Part shown: piece by piece, positions 31,792 to 39,968 of the stretch
Numbering within the stretch: the stretch's first letter is position 1
Layout: each line of letters opens with the position of its first letter
DNA from: a virus
DNA length: 64,000 nt
Reading direction: 5' to 3' (one strand)
IMG/VR virus record: IMGVR_UViG_3300046660_000488
Coordinates: 186,001-250,000 of that record
The notes under the pieces: model-generated
Databases searched by the model: none
The model's input: only the letters and a program-made list of their open reading frames with translations
What the model was told of the DNA's origin: nothing
Translations under genes and position numbers: made by a program

Positions 31792-32530
31792 CATATTCGT
31801 TCAGAGCATTATCATCTTCAGCGGCCATGCTCGTCGCGACAACTGGAAAAGGTGGGGCTCACACAGGGTGACCCACGCAGGGGCTGAACGGCCAAGGGAC
31901 GGACGCTCCACGCGGACTGAGCATTAAAGCGCGCGATGAAGGCAACGGCTTCCCACTGTAGACCCTACGGTCTACGACAAAGGCACTGAACAATGATGAG
32001 AGTCGTGTCTTGACCATTTGACACCTCTCTGCACATGGCGGTTCTTTCGACGCCGACCATGTGTGCTTGGCCCTCACGGGCCATAACCGTCTGACATATA
32101 ACGTTCACCAGCTACGCAAGGCAGTCCAATGAAAAGGCGTTCGACGCACATTGAGACAACATGCCCCAAAGGAGCACTCTTCAGGTGGAACAAGTCGGGA
32201 TTGGGTTGCTACAAGCAGGTCTAGGGAGACCGCCTGCTGCCGCTATAGACGCGGCTAAGTGACTACGAAAAGGCTATACGAACTCAGGGCGTTATGCTTC
32301 ACTCCTCCTCTCCGGTACACGTTTCAGTCCAGCACTTCAGACGCATTTTTGTGTCTGGATGCTTGTGACTGGCGTGGACACCGGAGAGGGGGAGAAAGAG
32401 ACCTTAAATCTAGGGCATATGGGATTTGAAAGTTTAAGGCCAAAAGGCCAGATTGAAAGCCCAAGCAGTGGGATGAACGGAGCGCAAGCGGAGTGATTCC
32501 CCTGCTTGCTCAGGGGGCAAATGCCCCCTG
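31792..32530 (+). ncRNA. Candidate large structured RNA (about 740 nt)
   Basis: Gene-free stretch (31609-32580 has no supported CDS) with dense base-paired elements on the plus strand. Helices: 31958-31975 GTAGACC/GGTCTAC; 31998-32029 GAGAG-tc-GTGTC/GACAC-CTCTC; 32032-32063 CACATGG/CCATGTG; 32068-32083 TGGCCC/GGGCCA; 32137-32147 GCGT/ACGC; 32218-32231 GGTCT/AGACC; 32239-32255 GCCGC/GCGGC; 32302-32316 with 32380-32394, a 15-bp helix with one G-U, enclosing CAGTC/GACTG, AGCA/TGCT and the 8-bp hairpin 32338-32357; 32402-32408 with 32433-32439 CCTTAAA/TTTAAGG; 32511-32530, a 9-bp hairpin. Size, phage setting and several hairpins in direct succession recall ornate phage RNAs such as GOLLD or ROOL, but I could not match their conserved cores. 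The 3' end is uncertain. Confidence 0.6.
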
Positions 32531-32541
32531 AAGCCGAAAAT

Positions 32542-32552
32542 CTGGTTGACGA
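32542..32552 (+). promoter_or_regulatory. YTGGTNRACSA site with embedded -35
   Basis: CTGGTTGACGA, identical over 11 bases to the site at 11444. It contains the TTGACG of the promoter for the next gene. Confidence 0.5.
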
Positions 32553-32573
32553 AATCGGAAATTGTGCTACACA
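32546..32573 (+). promoter_or_regulatory. Sigma70-like promoter, leaderless arrangement
   Basis: TTGACG (32546-32551), 16 bp, TACACA (32568-32573), preceded by TTGTGC. The predicted start is about 1 nt before ATG 32581, and there is no Shine-Dalgarno sequence. Confidence 0.55.
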
Positions 32574-32580
32574 GTTCCTC

Positions 32581-32913
32581 ATGAAGCAGAACCCCTACGA
32601 CGTAGACACCAGCGACATCGTCATCGGCTATGCCGGTTACGAGGCGGGGTTCTATTGCTTTCGGGTCAAGCTCGCCGAAGCCGCAGGCATGGCGACCATC
32701 AAGCTTCAGATGGAAATCTCGTCGTGGGCCTTTGACGCCGTGAACGGCCGCTGGCATATGGGAAACGACTTTCCCTACAGCGATCATCCGCCCGTGAAAC
32801 TGACCAACCCCGGCAAGAACGACACCTTCATCATTTTCGAGCGCATGGCTGACGCCGTGGCGTTCGAGAACAAGTTTGAGGTCACCGGCATCACGCCGAA
32901 GATGCTGGTTTAA
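32581..32913 (+). CDS. Unknown protein
   Basis: 110 aa from ATG 32581. Beta-rich (VIGYAGYEAGFYCFRVKL, TIKLQMEISSWAFDAV) with a C-terminal FIIFERMADAVAFENKF helix. It opens a four-gene operon; the next three genes belong to a divergent paralogue family. The last segment resembles their ends only weakly. Function unknown. Confidence 0.6.
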   Translation: MKQNPYDVDTSDIVIGYAGYEAGFYCFRVKLAEAAGMATIKLQMEISSWAFDAVNGRWHMGNDFPYSDHPPVKLTNPGKNDTFIIFERMADAVAFENKFEVTGITPKMLV

Positions 32914-32914
32914 G

Positions 32915-33448
32915 ATGACCGACATCATCGAGATCGACCGGGCCACTTTCGCCGACATGCGCGATTTCGCGCGGCTGGTCATGTGCTTTGGGAAGAAATC
33001 GAGGACCATCAACTTGATGGGCAACGCTCTCCAGTTGAGCCACGCGATCCTGTCGAAAGATTCCATGCGGATCACGATAGCCAACACCACCAAATACTGG
33101 TCGGCCGAGCTTTATCTGACCGTTCCGTACAATCTTCGCGTGCATCTCAAGCCCCCGAACATCAAGGACCATCGGGGTAAGATGCACCAAACGGTCTCAC
33201 TCGGCCTGAGCGGCGTCACTCGTCTGCCTCGATACTACGACGAATTGCACATCCTCAAGCACAACTGCGGCGAGGGGAGAAACACCCGAAACCAGCATGA
33301 CCCTGAGTATTTCGCATTCTGGCTTCTGAGGTTCGGTATTAGGGCCGTGGACAGCAAGTCTGGCTTCCGGGGAAGCAAAGATTCCTTCACCAGCGATTTG
33401 ATCGCCATGAAGATGACCTATCACGACCAGTATTCGGAACCGGGCTGA
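32915..33448 (+). CDS. Unknown protein, paralogue group C
   Basis: 177 aa from ATG 32915. A helical N-terminus, then beta strands (SMRITIANTTKYWSAELYL), ending with SKDSFTSDLIAMKMTYHDQ. That ending has the group signature D-[LMI]-[IMV]-x-x-K-[ML] seen in six genes of this window. Overlaps the next gene at TGATG. Unknown function. Confidence 0.6.
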   Translation: MTDIIEIDRATFADMRDFARLVMCFGKKSRTINLMGNALQLSHAILSKDSMRITIANTTKYWSAELYLTVPYNLRVHLKPPNIKDHRGKMHQTVSLGLSGVTRLPRYYDELHILKHNCGEGRNTRNQHDPEYFAFWLLRFGIRAVDSKSGFRGSKDSFTSDLIAMKMTYHDQYSEPG

Positions 33449-34314
33449 TGACGATCAACAACCAGCACGAACCAACCTGCCATTTTACGGGCGAGAAACC
33501 GGTCCCCATGCCGGAGGACACGAGGGTTCGCGCTGAAGCGCTGGCCTTCATTCTGGCCGCCCGGTGGGACAGCACGCCTCGGATCATGGTCGCCTACATC
33601 CACGAACTGTGGACGGCCCACCATTACGGCCCTGTAAACGACTATACGGACGCCTCCCGCGCCGCTCGCAAGGACATGGCGGCCATCAGCCAAGATTTCG
33701 CCCAGATGTCCCGCGCCCGGCGCGCGGTGGTGGCCGAAATGCGGAAGTCCGAGTTGATCAAGGGCAAGTCGGTTCTCCGTGTCAACGAGCATGAGCACGA
33801 GAAACTGATGAATTTGGTGCGCGACTGCCGCAAGGTCGCCGTTCGGGATTTCAAGTACACCCCCATAGTCAAAGAGACGTACGAAGGCATGGGGTTCCGG
33901 TTCGACATCATCGCCAGCAATAATGGCAACCGCGTTTTCCAGCAGAGAAAGCAGCATTTCGAGTTCGTCTTCAGCTACAAGGACAACCCGGATCGCAACT
34001 CGACGCTGACATTCACGGTGGTCCCGCCCGACATCAAGGTGACGATTGTCGATCAGGCCAGCCACAATGACTGGATCGATTTCGACTATTTCCGTGACAA
34101 GGACTTCCACGATCACCCCGGCGCCAGAGAAGCCGAGATTCTGTTCAACAACCAAGTCTCCGGCACGCCTGTCGAGTACACCGCCCGCAACAACGCCGCC
34201 CGAACCCTGTGGCTGATGCGCTGGGGCGTGCCCGTTCGCGAGACCGTCACCTTCGACGGCAACCGGGAACGGTTCGAGCACGACATGGTCGCCCTGAAAC
34301 TGGCGGTCGGATGA
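33448..34314 (+). CDS. Unknown protein, paralogue group C
   Basis: 288 aa. The N-terminal part has EALAFILAARWDSTPRIMVAYIHELWTAHHYG and a coiled helix, a pattern echoed in the next gene. The C-terminal half is beta-rich and ends RERFEHDMVALKLAVG. It is one of the two longest group members, so it may show the ancestral two-part layout. Confidence 0.65.
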   Translation: MTINNQHEPTCHFTGEKPVPMPEDTRVRAEALAFILAARWDSTPRIMVAYIHELWTAHHYGPVNDYTDASRAARKDMAAISQDFAQMSRARRAVVAEMRKSELIKGKSVLRVNEHEHEKLMNLVRDCRKVAVRDFKYTPIVKETYEGMGFRFDIIASNNGNRVFQQRKQHFEFVFSYKDNPDRNSTLTFTVVPPDIKVTIVDQASHNDWIDFDYFRDKDFHDHPGAREAEILFNNQVSGTPVEYTARNNAARTLWLMRWGVPVRETVTFDGNRERFEHDMVALKLAVG

Positions 34315-35144
34315 TGAGCCGAGAAGAACACCGATACTGGATGGGCGAACTCACTGTCGAGATCGACGAGAGCCTTCGCAACCGCATCGAGAGTGTCGGA
34401 TTCCTCTGGGCCTGCCAGAACGACGTCAACCCGGCCGCCGTCAACCGTCTCATCTATGACGAATACTACCGCTACCATTTCGGGAAGATGGAGAAGGCGA
34501 CGAAGGCTTGGAACCAGTTTCAGAACCAGTTCAAGAATTCGTCGCAGGCCACACACCGCCGTAGGCTCATCCGACACCTGATGCGCGAGAATGGCTGGAT
34601 CGGAGCGCCGGAAGATGCCCCGCCGGTCGAGGCCCACCGTGAGATCGTGCGGCAAATCCGCAAAATCATCAGCAAGGTGCTCTCCGACGAATTCAGCTTC
34701 CCCTATGTTGGAAACGGATTCCGGGTGGCACTGGACTGCATATGCCGTATGGGGATGACGGAGACCGTGGTGGTGATTGACCGGGAATCGTCGGACGAGG
34801 TGAACCGAATCGCGTTCGATCTACTGACGCCCGAAATGGCGATTGAACTGGTTGACCATGTCGATCAGCGCTATCTGAACAGCACCAAGGGTTGGATGCA
34901 CCGTGAGCAGAAGATCACGAATTTCCACGCTCTGCCGTCGTGGCAGGCGACGCGGGAAGTGGTCGAGAAATCGCAGTCTATCAAGCTGACCGGCTGTCGT
35001 ATCGGATTGGCTCTGAACGAAAACCTCACCGATTATTTCTGGCTGAACGCATTCGGCGACGTGGACCGGGCGTCTCTGAAGGTCGAGGGTGATCTTGACG
35101 CCCTGAAACGTGACCTGATGGTCTTAAAGATGGCCCAGTCCTGA
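34311..35144 (+). CDS. Unknown protein, paralogue group C
   Basis: 277 aa starting ATGATG, overlapping the previous stop. Helical N-terminus (VGFLWACQNDVNPAAVNRLIYDEYYRYHFG) comparable to the preceding paralogue, a central domain and the ending LDALKRDLMVLKMAQS. No catalytic motif. The IleRS promoter follows. Confidence 0.65.
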   Translation: MMSREEHRYWMGELTVEIDESLRNRIESVGFLWACQNDVNPAAVNRLIYDEYYRYHFGKMEKATKAWNQFQNQFKNSSQATHRRRLIRHLMRENGWIGAPEDAPPVEAHREIVRQIRKIISKVLSDEFSFPYVGNGFRVALDCICRMGMTETVVVIDRESSDEVNRIAFDLLTPEMAIELVDHVDQRYLNSTKGWMHREQKITNFHALPSWQATREVVEKSQSIKLTGCRIGLALNENLTDYFWLNAFGDVDRASLKVEGDLDALKRDLMVLKMAQS

Positions 35145-35155
35145 CGGGTGGTCGG

Positions 35156-35186
35156 TTGACTTTCAACCGGCGATCAGGCCTATAGA
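35156..35186 (+). promoter_or_regulatory. Possible promoter of the IleRS gene
   Basis: TTGACT (35156-35161) and TATAGA (35181-35186) with a long 19-bp spacer. The spacing is unusual, so this is tentative. Confidence 0.4.
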
Positions 35187-35212
35187 GATTTGGTTTCCCA
35201 AAAGGTATATCC

Positions 35213-38071
35213 ATGAGCCTCTACAAGGACACGGTCTTCCTCCCGACCACGTCTTTCACCATGCAGCGCCCGACCATCGCGGACGAGGCGGCTATGGTGC
35301 GCTCGTGGGGCCACCTCTACCAGAATTATGGGCCGCGCTCCGTCGATCTGACGGATGACGATCCGTTCGTCCTGCACGACGGCCCGCCATACGCCAACGG
35401 CGACATCCACATCGGCCACGCGATGAACAAAGTCCTCAAGGACTTCATCGTCCGGTCGCAGCGTGGCATGAACAAGTCCGTGGACTATCGTCCGGGCTGG
35501 GACTGCCATGGCCTGCCCATCGAGACGCAGGTCGAGAAAATCCTGCTGGAAGAAGGCGTGCAGAAGAAGCGCCTTGGCCCGGTGGCCTTCCGCGACCGCT
35601 GCCGCGAGTACGCGCAAGGCCAGATGGACAAACAGCGCGACCAATTCAAAGCGCTGGGCGTCATGGCCGACTACAAGGCCCGCTATTCCACGATGGACTT
35701 CGCCTCCGAGGCGGCCATCGCCGACCGCTTGCACCTGCTGCTGGTCGCCGGGCTGCTCTATCGCGGCAAGAAGCCGATCCTGTGGAGCACCATCGAGGAA
35801 ACGGCCTTGGCTGAAGCCGAGGTCGAGCACAAGCCGATCAAGGTCACCAGCGCCTATGTCGCTTTCCGCATCTACGCCGAAGGCAAGGACATGCGCGACC
35901 CTTCGGCCGAGTATGTGATCGCGCCGATCTGGACCACCACGCCGTGGACCATCCCGGCCAACCGCGCCATCGCGTTCAACCCCGCCCTCGAATATCGCCT
36001 GTACCGTGTCCTGCATGCGGCTGGAACCGTCCTGAACCACGGCGAACAACTCGTGCTGGCCAAGAGCTTGGCTCCGAAGGTTCTGGCCGAGCTTGGCGTG
36101 ACCGAATGGGAAGAGCTTGAGCGCTACGAGTTGGCGGGCCGCGAGTACTACAGCCCGCTGGCCAATGGTGGCTCCAGCTTCGTCTACAACAACTCCATGC
36201 CGTTCATCGTTGGCAACCACGTCACCGACGCCATGGGCACGGGTCTCGTTCACACGGCTCCGGACCACGGTCCGGATGACTATGCCTGCTGGATGAAGTA
36301 CTGCGAAGACGGCGCCGGTAGCGAATTCTACCCGATCTTGAACGCGGACGGCACGTTCAGCGAGTTGATCCCCGGCATCGGCGGGATGAACGTCCTGAAC
36401 CAGACGCCCAAGGGTGAGTACATCTTCGAGTACACCAATGCGGTGATGATCGAAACGCTTGGGTCCGCCGTTCTCGGCCGGGCCAAGGTCGAGATCAGCT
36501 ATCCGCATTCGTGGCGCTCCAAGGCGCCGCTGGTCTACCGCGTCACGCCGCAGTGGTTCATGTCCGTGGACGACGACCTGCGTGGCATCTGCGACAAGGC
36601 CATCGACGAGGTTCTGTTCCCGCCGGGCCAAGAGCCCAGTAAGGAACGTCTGAAGGCGTCGATGGCGTCGCGCCCGGACTGGCTGATCAGCCGCCAGCGC
36701 TGGTGGGGCACGCCTCTGGCGCTGTTCTTCCACAAGGACACGAACGAACCGCTGCGCGACGAGATCGTCAACGCCCGGATCGTCGAAACCTTCCGCGAGG
36801 AAGGCGGCAATTCGTGGTGGGAGCGGCCCAAGACCTATTGGCTCGAATTGGCTGAGGTCAATCCGGACGATTACGTGCAGTGCATGGACGTGCTGGACGT
36901 GTGGTTCGACTCTGCCTCCAGTCTGGCGCTCATCGAGTTTGGTCAGGCTGACCTCTACCTCGAAGGTACGGACCAGCATCGTGGGTGGTTCGGCTCGTCG
37001 CTGCTCCAGCAGTGCGCGATCCTCGACACCTACGTCGAGAATTACTACGCCCCGTTCGCCCAACTGGTGACGCACGGTTTCGTGCTCGACGCCAAGGGCG
37101 AGAAGATGTCCAAGTCCAAGGGCAACGTCATCCCGCCTGAGAAGGTTGTTGCCGACTATGGGACCGATGTCCTGCGGTTGTGGGTCGCCACCAGCGACTA
37201 CACGCAGGACATCCGCGCCGGGGACAAAATCTTCGACAGCGCGGCCGACATCTACAAGAAACTGCGGTTGACGATTCGCTACCTGCTGGGCGCCCTGCAA
37301 GGGTGGTCCGACGACGAGTGGACGCGGCCATCCAGCCCGCTGGAGAATTTCGTCCTGTCACGGATGAACGATCTGAACGAGGACGTGGCCAAGGCTTACG
37401 CCGAGTACCGGTTCAACGACGTGGTGCGGATGGTGATGAACTATTCGTCCAACACCCTGTCGTCGTTCTTCTTCGACATCCGCAAGGACACGCTCTACTG
37501 CGACCCGTTGATCTCGTCGGTCAAGCGTCGGGAATACCGGACGGCTCTGCTGCAATTGCTGCAAGCGATGACCGCATGGCTTCAACCCATCGTCCCGTTC
37601 ATGATGGATGAGGCGTTCGTGGCGCTCGGCTGGAGCCGGGACCAGCGCATCATCACGCGCGGCTACCCCATCGATTTCGCCGACGACGAGAAGAAGGCGT
37701 TGGAGGACCGTTTCGGCTGCGTGTTCGAGGTGTTGGATTTCGTCAACGACCAGTTGGAAGCCCTTCGCCGCGACAAGACGATCAAGACCGGGCTGGACCT
37801 GTTCATCCAAGTCCACATGCCCGAGCGCCACTTCAAGGCGTTCGAAGGTCTGGACGCGGCCGAAATCCTGCGGGTCAGCCAAGTCGGGCTGTTCGTGAAC
37901 CCGAACCCAAAGGACAACGAGTTCAAATTCGCGCACTACCCCGCCAAGGGTGAGCGGTGCGAGCGCTCGCGCCGGTTCTTCTACGACGTCGGCTCCGACC
38001 CAAACCACCCGACCCTGTCGGCGCGCGATGCGCTGGCGGTCGAGGAATACAAATTCATCAACCAGCCATGA
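35213..38071 (+). CDS. ileS: Isoleucyl-tRNA synthetase
   Basis: 952 aa, near full bacterial length (about 940), charging tRNA-Ile. HIGH is intact at 66-69 (NGDIHIGHAMNK) and KMSKS at about 631-635 (GEKMSKSKGN). The editing (CP1) domain region is present between them, with WTTTPWTIPANRA. The C-terminal zinc knuckle, normally two Cys pairs, is degraded: only the first Cys of CERSRRFFYDVGSDPNHP remains and the last pair has become SARD. The next gene's ATG overlaps its stop. A phage IleRS might resist host-directed attack on translation or suit the phage codon load; that is inference. Confidence 0.96.
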   Translation: MSLYKDTVFLPTTSFTMQRPTIADEAAMVRSWGHLYQNYGPRSVDLTDDDPFVLHDGPPYANGDIHIGHAMNKVLKDFIVRSQRGMNKSVDYRPGWDCHGLPIETQVEKILLEEGVQKKRLGPVAFRDRCREYAQGQMDKQRDQFKALGVMADYKARYSTMDFASEAAIADRLHLLLVAGLLYRGKKPILWSTIEETALAEAEVEHKPIKVTSAYVAFRIYAEGKDMRDPSAEYVIAPIWTTTPWTIPANRAIAFNPALEYRLYRVLHAAGTVLNHGEQLVLAKSLAPKVLAELGVTEWEELERYELAGREYYSPLANGGSSFVYNNSMPFIVGNHVTDAMGTGLVHTAPDHGPDDYACWMKYCEDGAGSEFYPILNADGTFSELIPGIGGMNVLNQTPKGEYIFEYTNAVMIETLGSAVLGRAKVEISYPHSWRSKAPLVYRVTPQWFMSVDDDLRGICDKAIDEVLFPPGQEPSKERLKASMASRPDWLISRQRWWGTPLALFFHKDTNEPLRDEIVNARIVETFREEGGNSWWERPKTYWLELAEVNPDDYVQCMDVLDVWFDSASSLALIEFGQADLYLEGTDQHRGWFGSSLLQQCAILDTYVENYYAPFAQLVTHGFVLDAKGEKMSKSKGNVIPPEKVVADYGTDVLRLWVATSDYTQDIRAGDKIFDSAADIYKKLRLTIRYLLGALQGWSDDEWTRPSSPLENFVLSRMNDLNEDVAKAYAEYRFNDVVRMVMNYSSNTLSSFFFDIRKDTLYCDPLISSVKRREYRTALLQLLQAMTAWLQPIVPFMMDEAFVALGWSRDQRIITRGYPIDFADDEKKALEDRFGCVFEVLDFVNDQLEALRRDKTIKTGLDLFIQVHMPERHFKAFEGLDAAEILRVSQVGLFVNPNPKDNEFKFAHYPAKGERCERSRRFFYDVGSDPNHPTLSARDALAVEEYKFINQP

Positions 38072-38544
38072 CCCGCGAACACACCTACGAGGACGAGCAC
38101 GCCCGGTCTCTCGAAATGACCCTTGAGCCGGGCTATTACTGGGCCACCAACTCCCGAGGGGAGCGCGATCTTGTCGCGTTTGTCCCAGAGAACCCCGGTG
38201 GCCGTTTCAGGAACGCTCGTTCGGAGTGGGGGACCGATCTGTCCTTTGCGGACATCGTAGGGCCTATCAAGCCTCCGGAAACGGACGGCAAAGGCCCCGG
38301 CGTCGTCACGCCCATCGGCTCATACTATTGGGCGCGGGAATACGTCAGCGGCAAGGTGATGGTGGTCTTCGTGGACTGGCGCCGCGACATTCGTCCACTG
38401 GGCGGCGTAACGCGCGGATCGCAATACAGCCACAAACTGATCAGCAAGGCGATTACAGAGGATCGTCTTCCGAGTGATCGTGATCCGAATGGTCATGACC
38501 CGAGTGGTCCTGATGAGCCTCCAGTTCCGCCCGCTGTTCCTTGA
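38068..38544 (+). CDS. Unknown protein
   Basis: 158 aa from ATG 38068, coupled to ileS. YYWATNSRGERDLVAFVPENPGG and SYYWAREYVSGKVMVVFVDWR look like two related beta units, and the C-terminus is Asp/Pro-rich. The last 92 bp overlap the 3' end of the convergent zinc-protein gene, an unusually long overlap. Confidence 0.6.
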   Translation: MTREHTYEDEHARSLEMTLEPGYYWATNSRGERDLVAFVPENPGGRFRNARSEWGTDLSFADIVGPIKPPETDGKGPGVVTPIGSYYWAREYVSGKVMVVFVDWRRDIRPLGGVTRGSQYSHKLISKAITEDRLPSDRDPNGHDPSGPDEPPVPPAVP

Positions 38545-39037
38545 TCGACGAGGCCATCGAGCCAAGGTGGAAGGGTAGAACCTTCAGGGTGCGGTTCAGG
38601 TGCTTGCAGACCACGCCCTTGAGGCCGGGGTTGCGGATGTGCGGGTAACGGACCTCGGGGATGATCGCGGCATCCTTTTGGGTCATGATGTACTGCATGC
38701 CCCAGAATTTGAACGCGGGGCACGGGCAGTGAACGCGGATGTTGCCTGCCCATAGCAACAGGCGCGCGGCGTCGGGCGCCGACAGGTCAGGATCGAGAAC
38801 CTGTTCCTGCCATTCGACGAACTGGATGTAGGTGTTCCAGCCGTTGTATTTGTTGGGCACGAAGAATTTGACAACGTTTCCCTTAGTCCCGACGTAGCGG
38901 ACGTAAGGAATCAGTTTCGAATAGTCGTTGTGGGGGAGCCAGTTTGGGTCCACCTTGACCATGATGTCCTTGTAATACTCCTCGTCAATGACGTGGGGCG
39001 TATCATCATGGAAGTATTTGAGGACATCGGGGTGCAT
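38453..39037 (-). CDS. Late protein with SWIM-like zinc site
   Basis: 194 aa. Cys104 and Cys106 (HCPCPAFKFW) with Cys144 and His146 (GVVCKHLNR) fit the CxC...CxH pattern of SWIM zinc fingers; similar CPC...CKH proteins occur among T4-like phage structural proteins. The C-terminus is a His/Asp/Ser repeat (DHSGHDHSDHDHSEDD) that could bind metal. The late promoter core ends 5 nt before the ATG, so the predicted mRNA begins exactly at the start codon. Late timing suggests a virion protein. Confidence 0.6.
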   Translation of the reverse strand: MHPDVLKYFHDDTPHVIDEEYYKDIMVKVDPNWLPHNDYSKLIPYVRYVGTKGNVVKFFVPNKYNGWNTYIQFVEWQEQVLDPDLSAPDAARLLLWAGNIRVHCPCPAFKFWGMQYIMTQKDAAIIPEVRYPHIRNPGLKGVVCKHLNRTLKVLPFHLGSMASSIKEQRAELEAHQDHSGHDHSDHDHSEDDPL

Positions 39038-39042
39038 CCTCG

Positions 39043-39048
39043 TATTTA
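39043..39048 (-). promoter_or_regulatory. T4-type late promoter core, exactly leaderless
   Basis: Minus-strand CTAAATAC followed by GAGG and ATG 39037. The predicted start is the A of the ATG. Confidence 0.65.
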
Positions 39049-39107
39049 GTTGCTGTCGATTTTTGCGTTTGGTATGGTTTAGGCATAACTTTTATTGGAT
39101 TTTGACT

Positions 39108-39401
39108 ATGAATTTCCGTCCTCTAGGCGACCGCGTTCTGGTCGAGCGCGCCGATGAGATCACCGTTTCGAAGGGTGGCATCCTGCTCGGCGTCAACACT
39201 GAAAAGCCCTCGGAAGGCAAGGTTCTGGCTGTCGGCAACGGCAAGCGCGCCGAGAACACCGGCGAACTGATGCCGCTGGAACTGAAGGTCGGCGACCGGA
39301 TCATGTTCGGCAAGTGGTCGGGCAACGAGATCAAGATCGGCGAAAAGCAATTGCTGATCATGAACGAGTCAGACGTGCTCGGCGTGATCGACGACGCATA
39401 A
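39108..39401 (+). CDS. groES: GroES-like co-chaperonin
   Basis: 97 aa, full Cpn10 length. Begins MNFRPLGDRVLVER, has the mobile loop (about residues 16-30, SKGGILL), a roof turn, VGDRIMFGKWSGNEIKI and ends ESDVLGVI. This is close to bacterial GroES and unlike the divergent T4 gp31, so the gene was probably taken from a bacterium. It caps GroEL during folding and probably helps fold the large fibre or capsid proteins. A possible promoter (TTGCGT, 17 bp, TAACTT) lies upstream, divergent from the late promoter at 39043. Confidence 0.92.
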   Translation: MNFRPLGDRVLVERADEITVSKGGILLGVNTEKPSEGKVLAVGNGKRAENTGELMPLELKVGDRIMFGKWSGNEIKIGEKQLLIMNESDVLGVIDDA

Positions 39402-39418
39402 GCGAAAGAAGATCACCG

Positions 39419-39916
39419 ATGTACGACCTCGACGGACCTGCCCTGCTCGTCTTCCCTCCGATGACCTATTTCAAGCCCGTGGACGCTCCCAAGCCGTCCG
39501 TCTTTCTGGCTGGGTCCATCGAAATGGGGAAGGCCGTTGACTGGCAGGCTGAGGCCGCTGAACGTCTTGAGAAGACGACATCGGTGATCTTCAACCCTCG
39601 CCGCCCTGATTTCTGCCCCACGTGGGATCAGAGCATCCTCGATCCGGAATTCAACGCTCAGGTCAACTGGGAATTGGACCACATCGAGCGGGCCGATTAC
39701 GTCCTGTTCAATTTCGTCGGCGAGACCATGTCGCCGATCACCCTGCTCGAATTGGGGTTCGTGAGCGCCAAAAAGCCCAAGCAGGCTCTGGTCCACTGTC
39801 CGCAAGATTTCTGGCGGAAGGGCAACGTTGACATCGTCTGCAACCGCTATGGGATGCGGATGGTGGAAGACCTCGACGAAGCCTACGACCTTATCGGATA
39901 CCAAGCAATCTGGTGA
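39419..39916 (+). CDS. Nucleoside 2-deoxyribosyltransferase-like protein
   Basis: 165 aa from ATG 39419. SVFLAGSIEMGKAVDWQAEA (about residues 25-44), VIFNPRRPDF (about 57-66), VNWELDHIERADYVLFNF (about 83-100) and SPITLLELGF (about 105-114, catalytic Glu candidate) follow the order of the deoxyribosyltransferase-like fold. Such enzymes cut N-glycosidic bonds of nucleosides or related compounds, so a role in nucleotide salvage or in handling NAD-derived signals is possible. It lies 17 nt after groES. Confidence 0.7.
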   Translation: MYDLDGPALLVFPPMTYFKPVDAPKPSVFLAGSIEMGKAVDWQAEAAERLEKTTSVIFNPRRPDFCPTWDQSILDPEFNAQVNWELDHIERADYVLFNFVGETMSPITLLELGFVSAKKPKQALVHCPQDFWRKGNVDIVCNRYGMRMVEDLDEAYDLIGYQAIW

Positions 39917-39968
39917 CGGTCGGTAACTCGACATTGCCACCCCATTTCCCATCGGTTAGAACTTAGCC

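Noticed and set aside
32511-32530. 9-bp hairpin CAGGGGGCA/TGCCCCCTG as a terminator
   Set aside because: No T-tract on either strand. It may still be the last helix of the candidate RNA or a processing site.
31680-32582. Short frames (62-81 codons) inside the structured-RNA region
   Set aside because: No ribosome binding sites, atypical composition and strong RNA pairing running through them.
35180-37300. 706-codon minus-strand frame opposite ileS
   Set aside because: ileS has all its motifs on the plus strand; the antisense product has no recognisable pattern or ribosome binding site.
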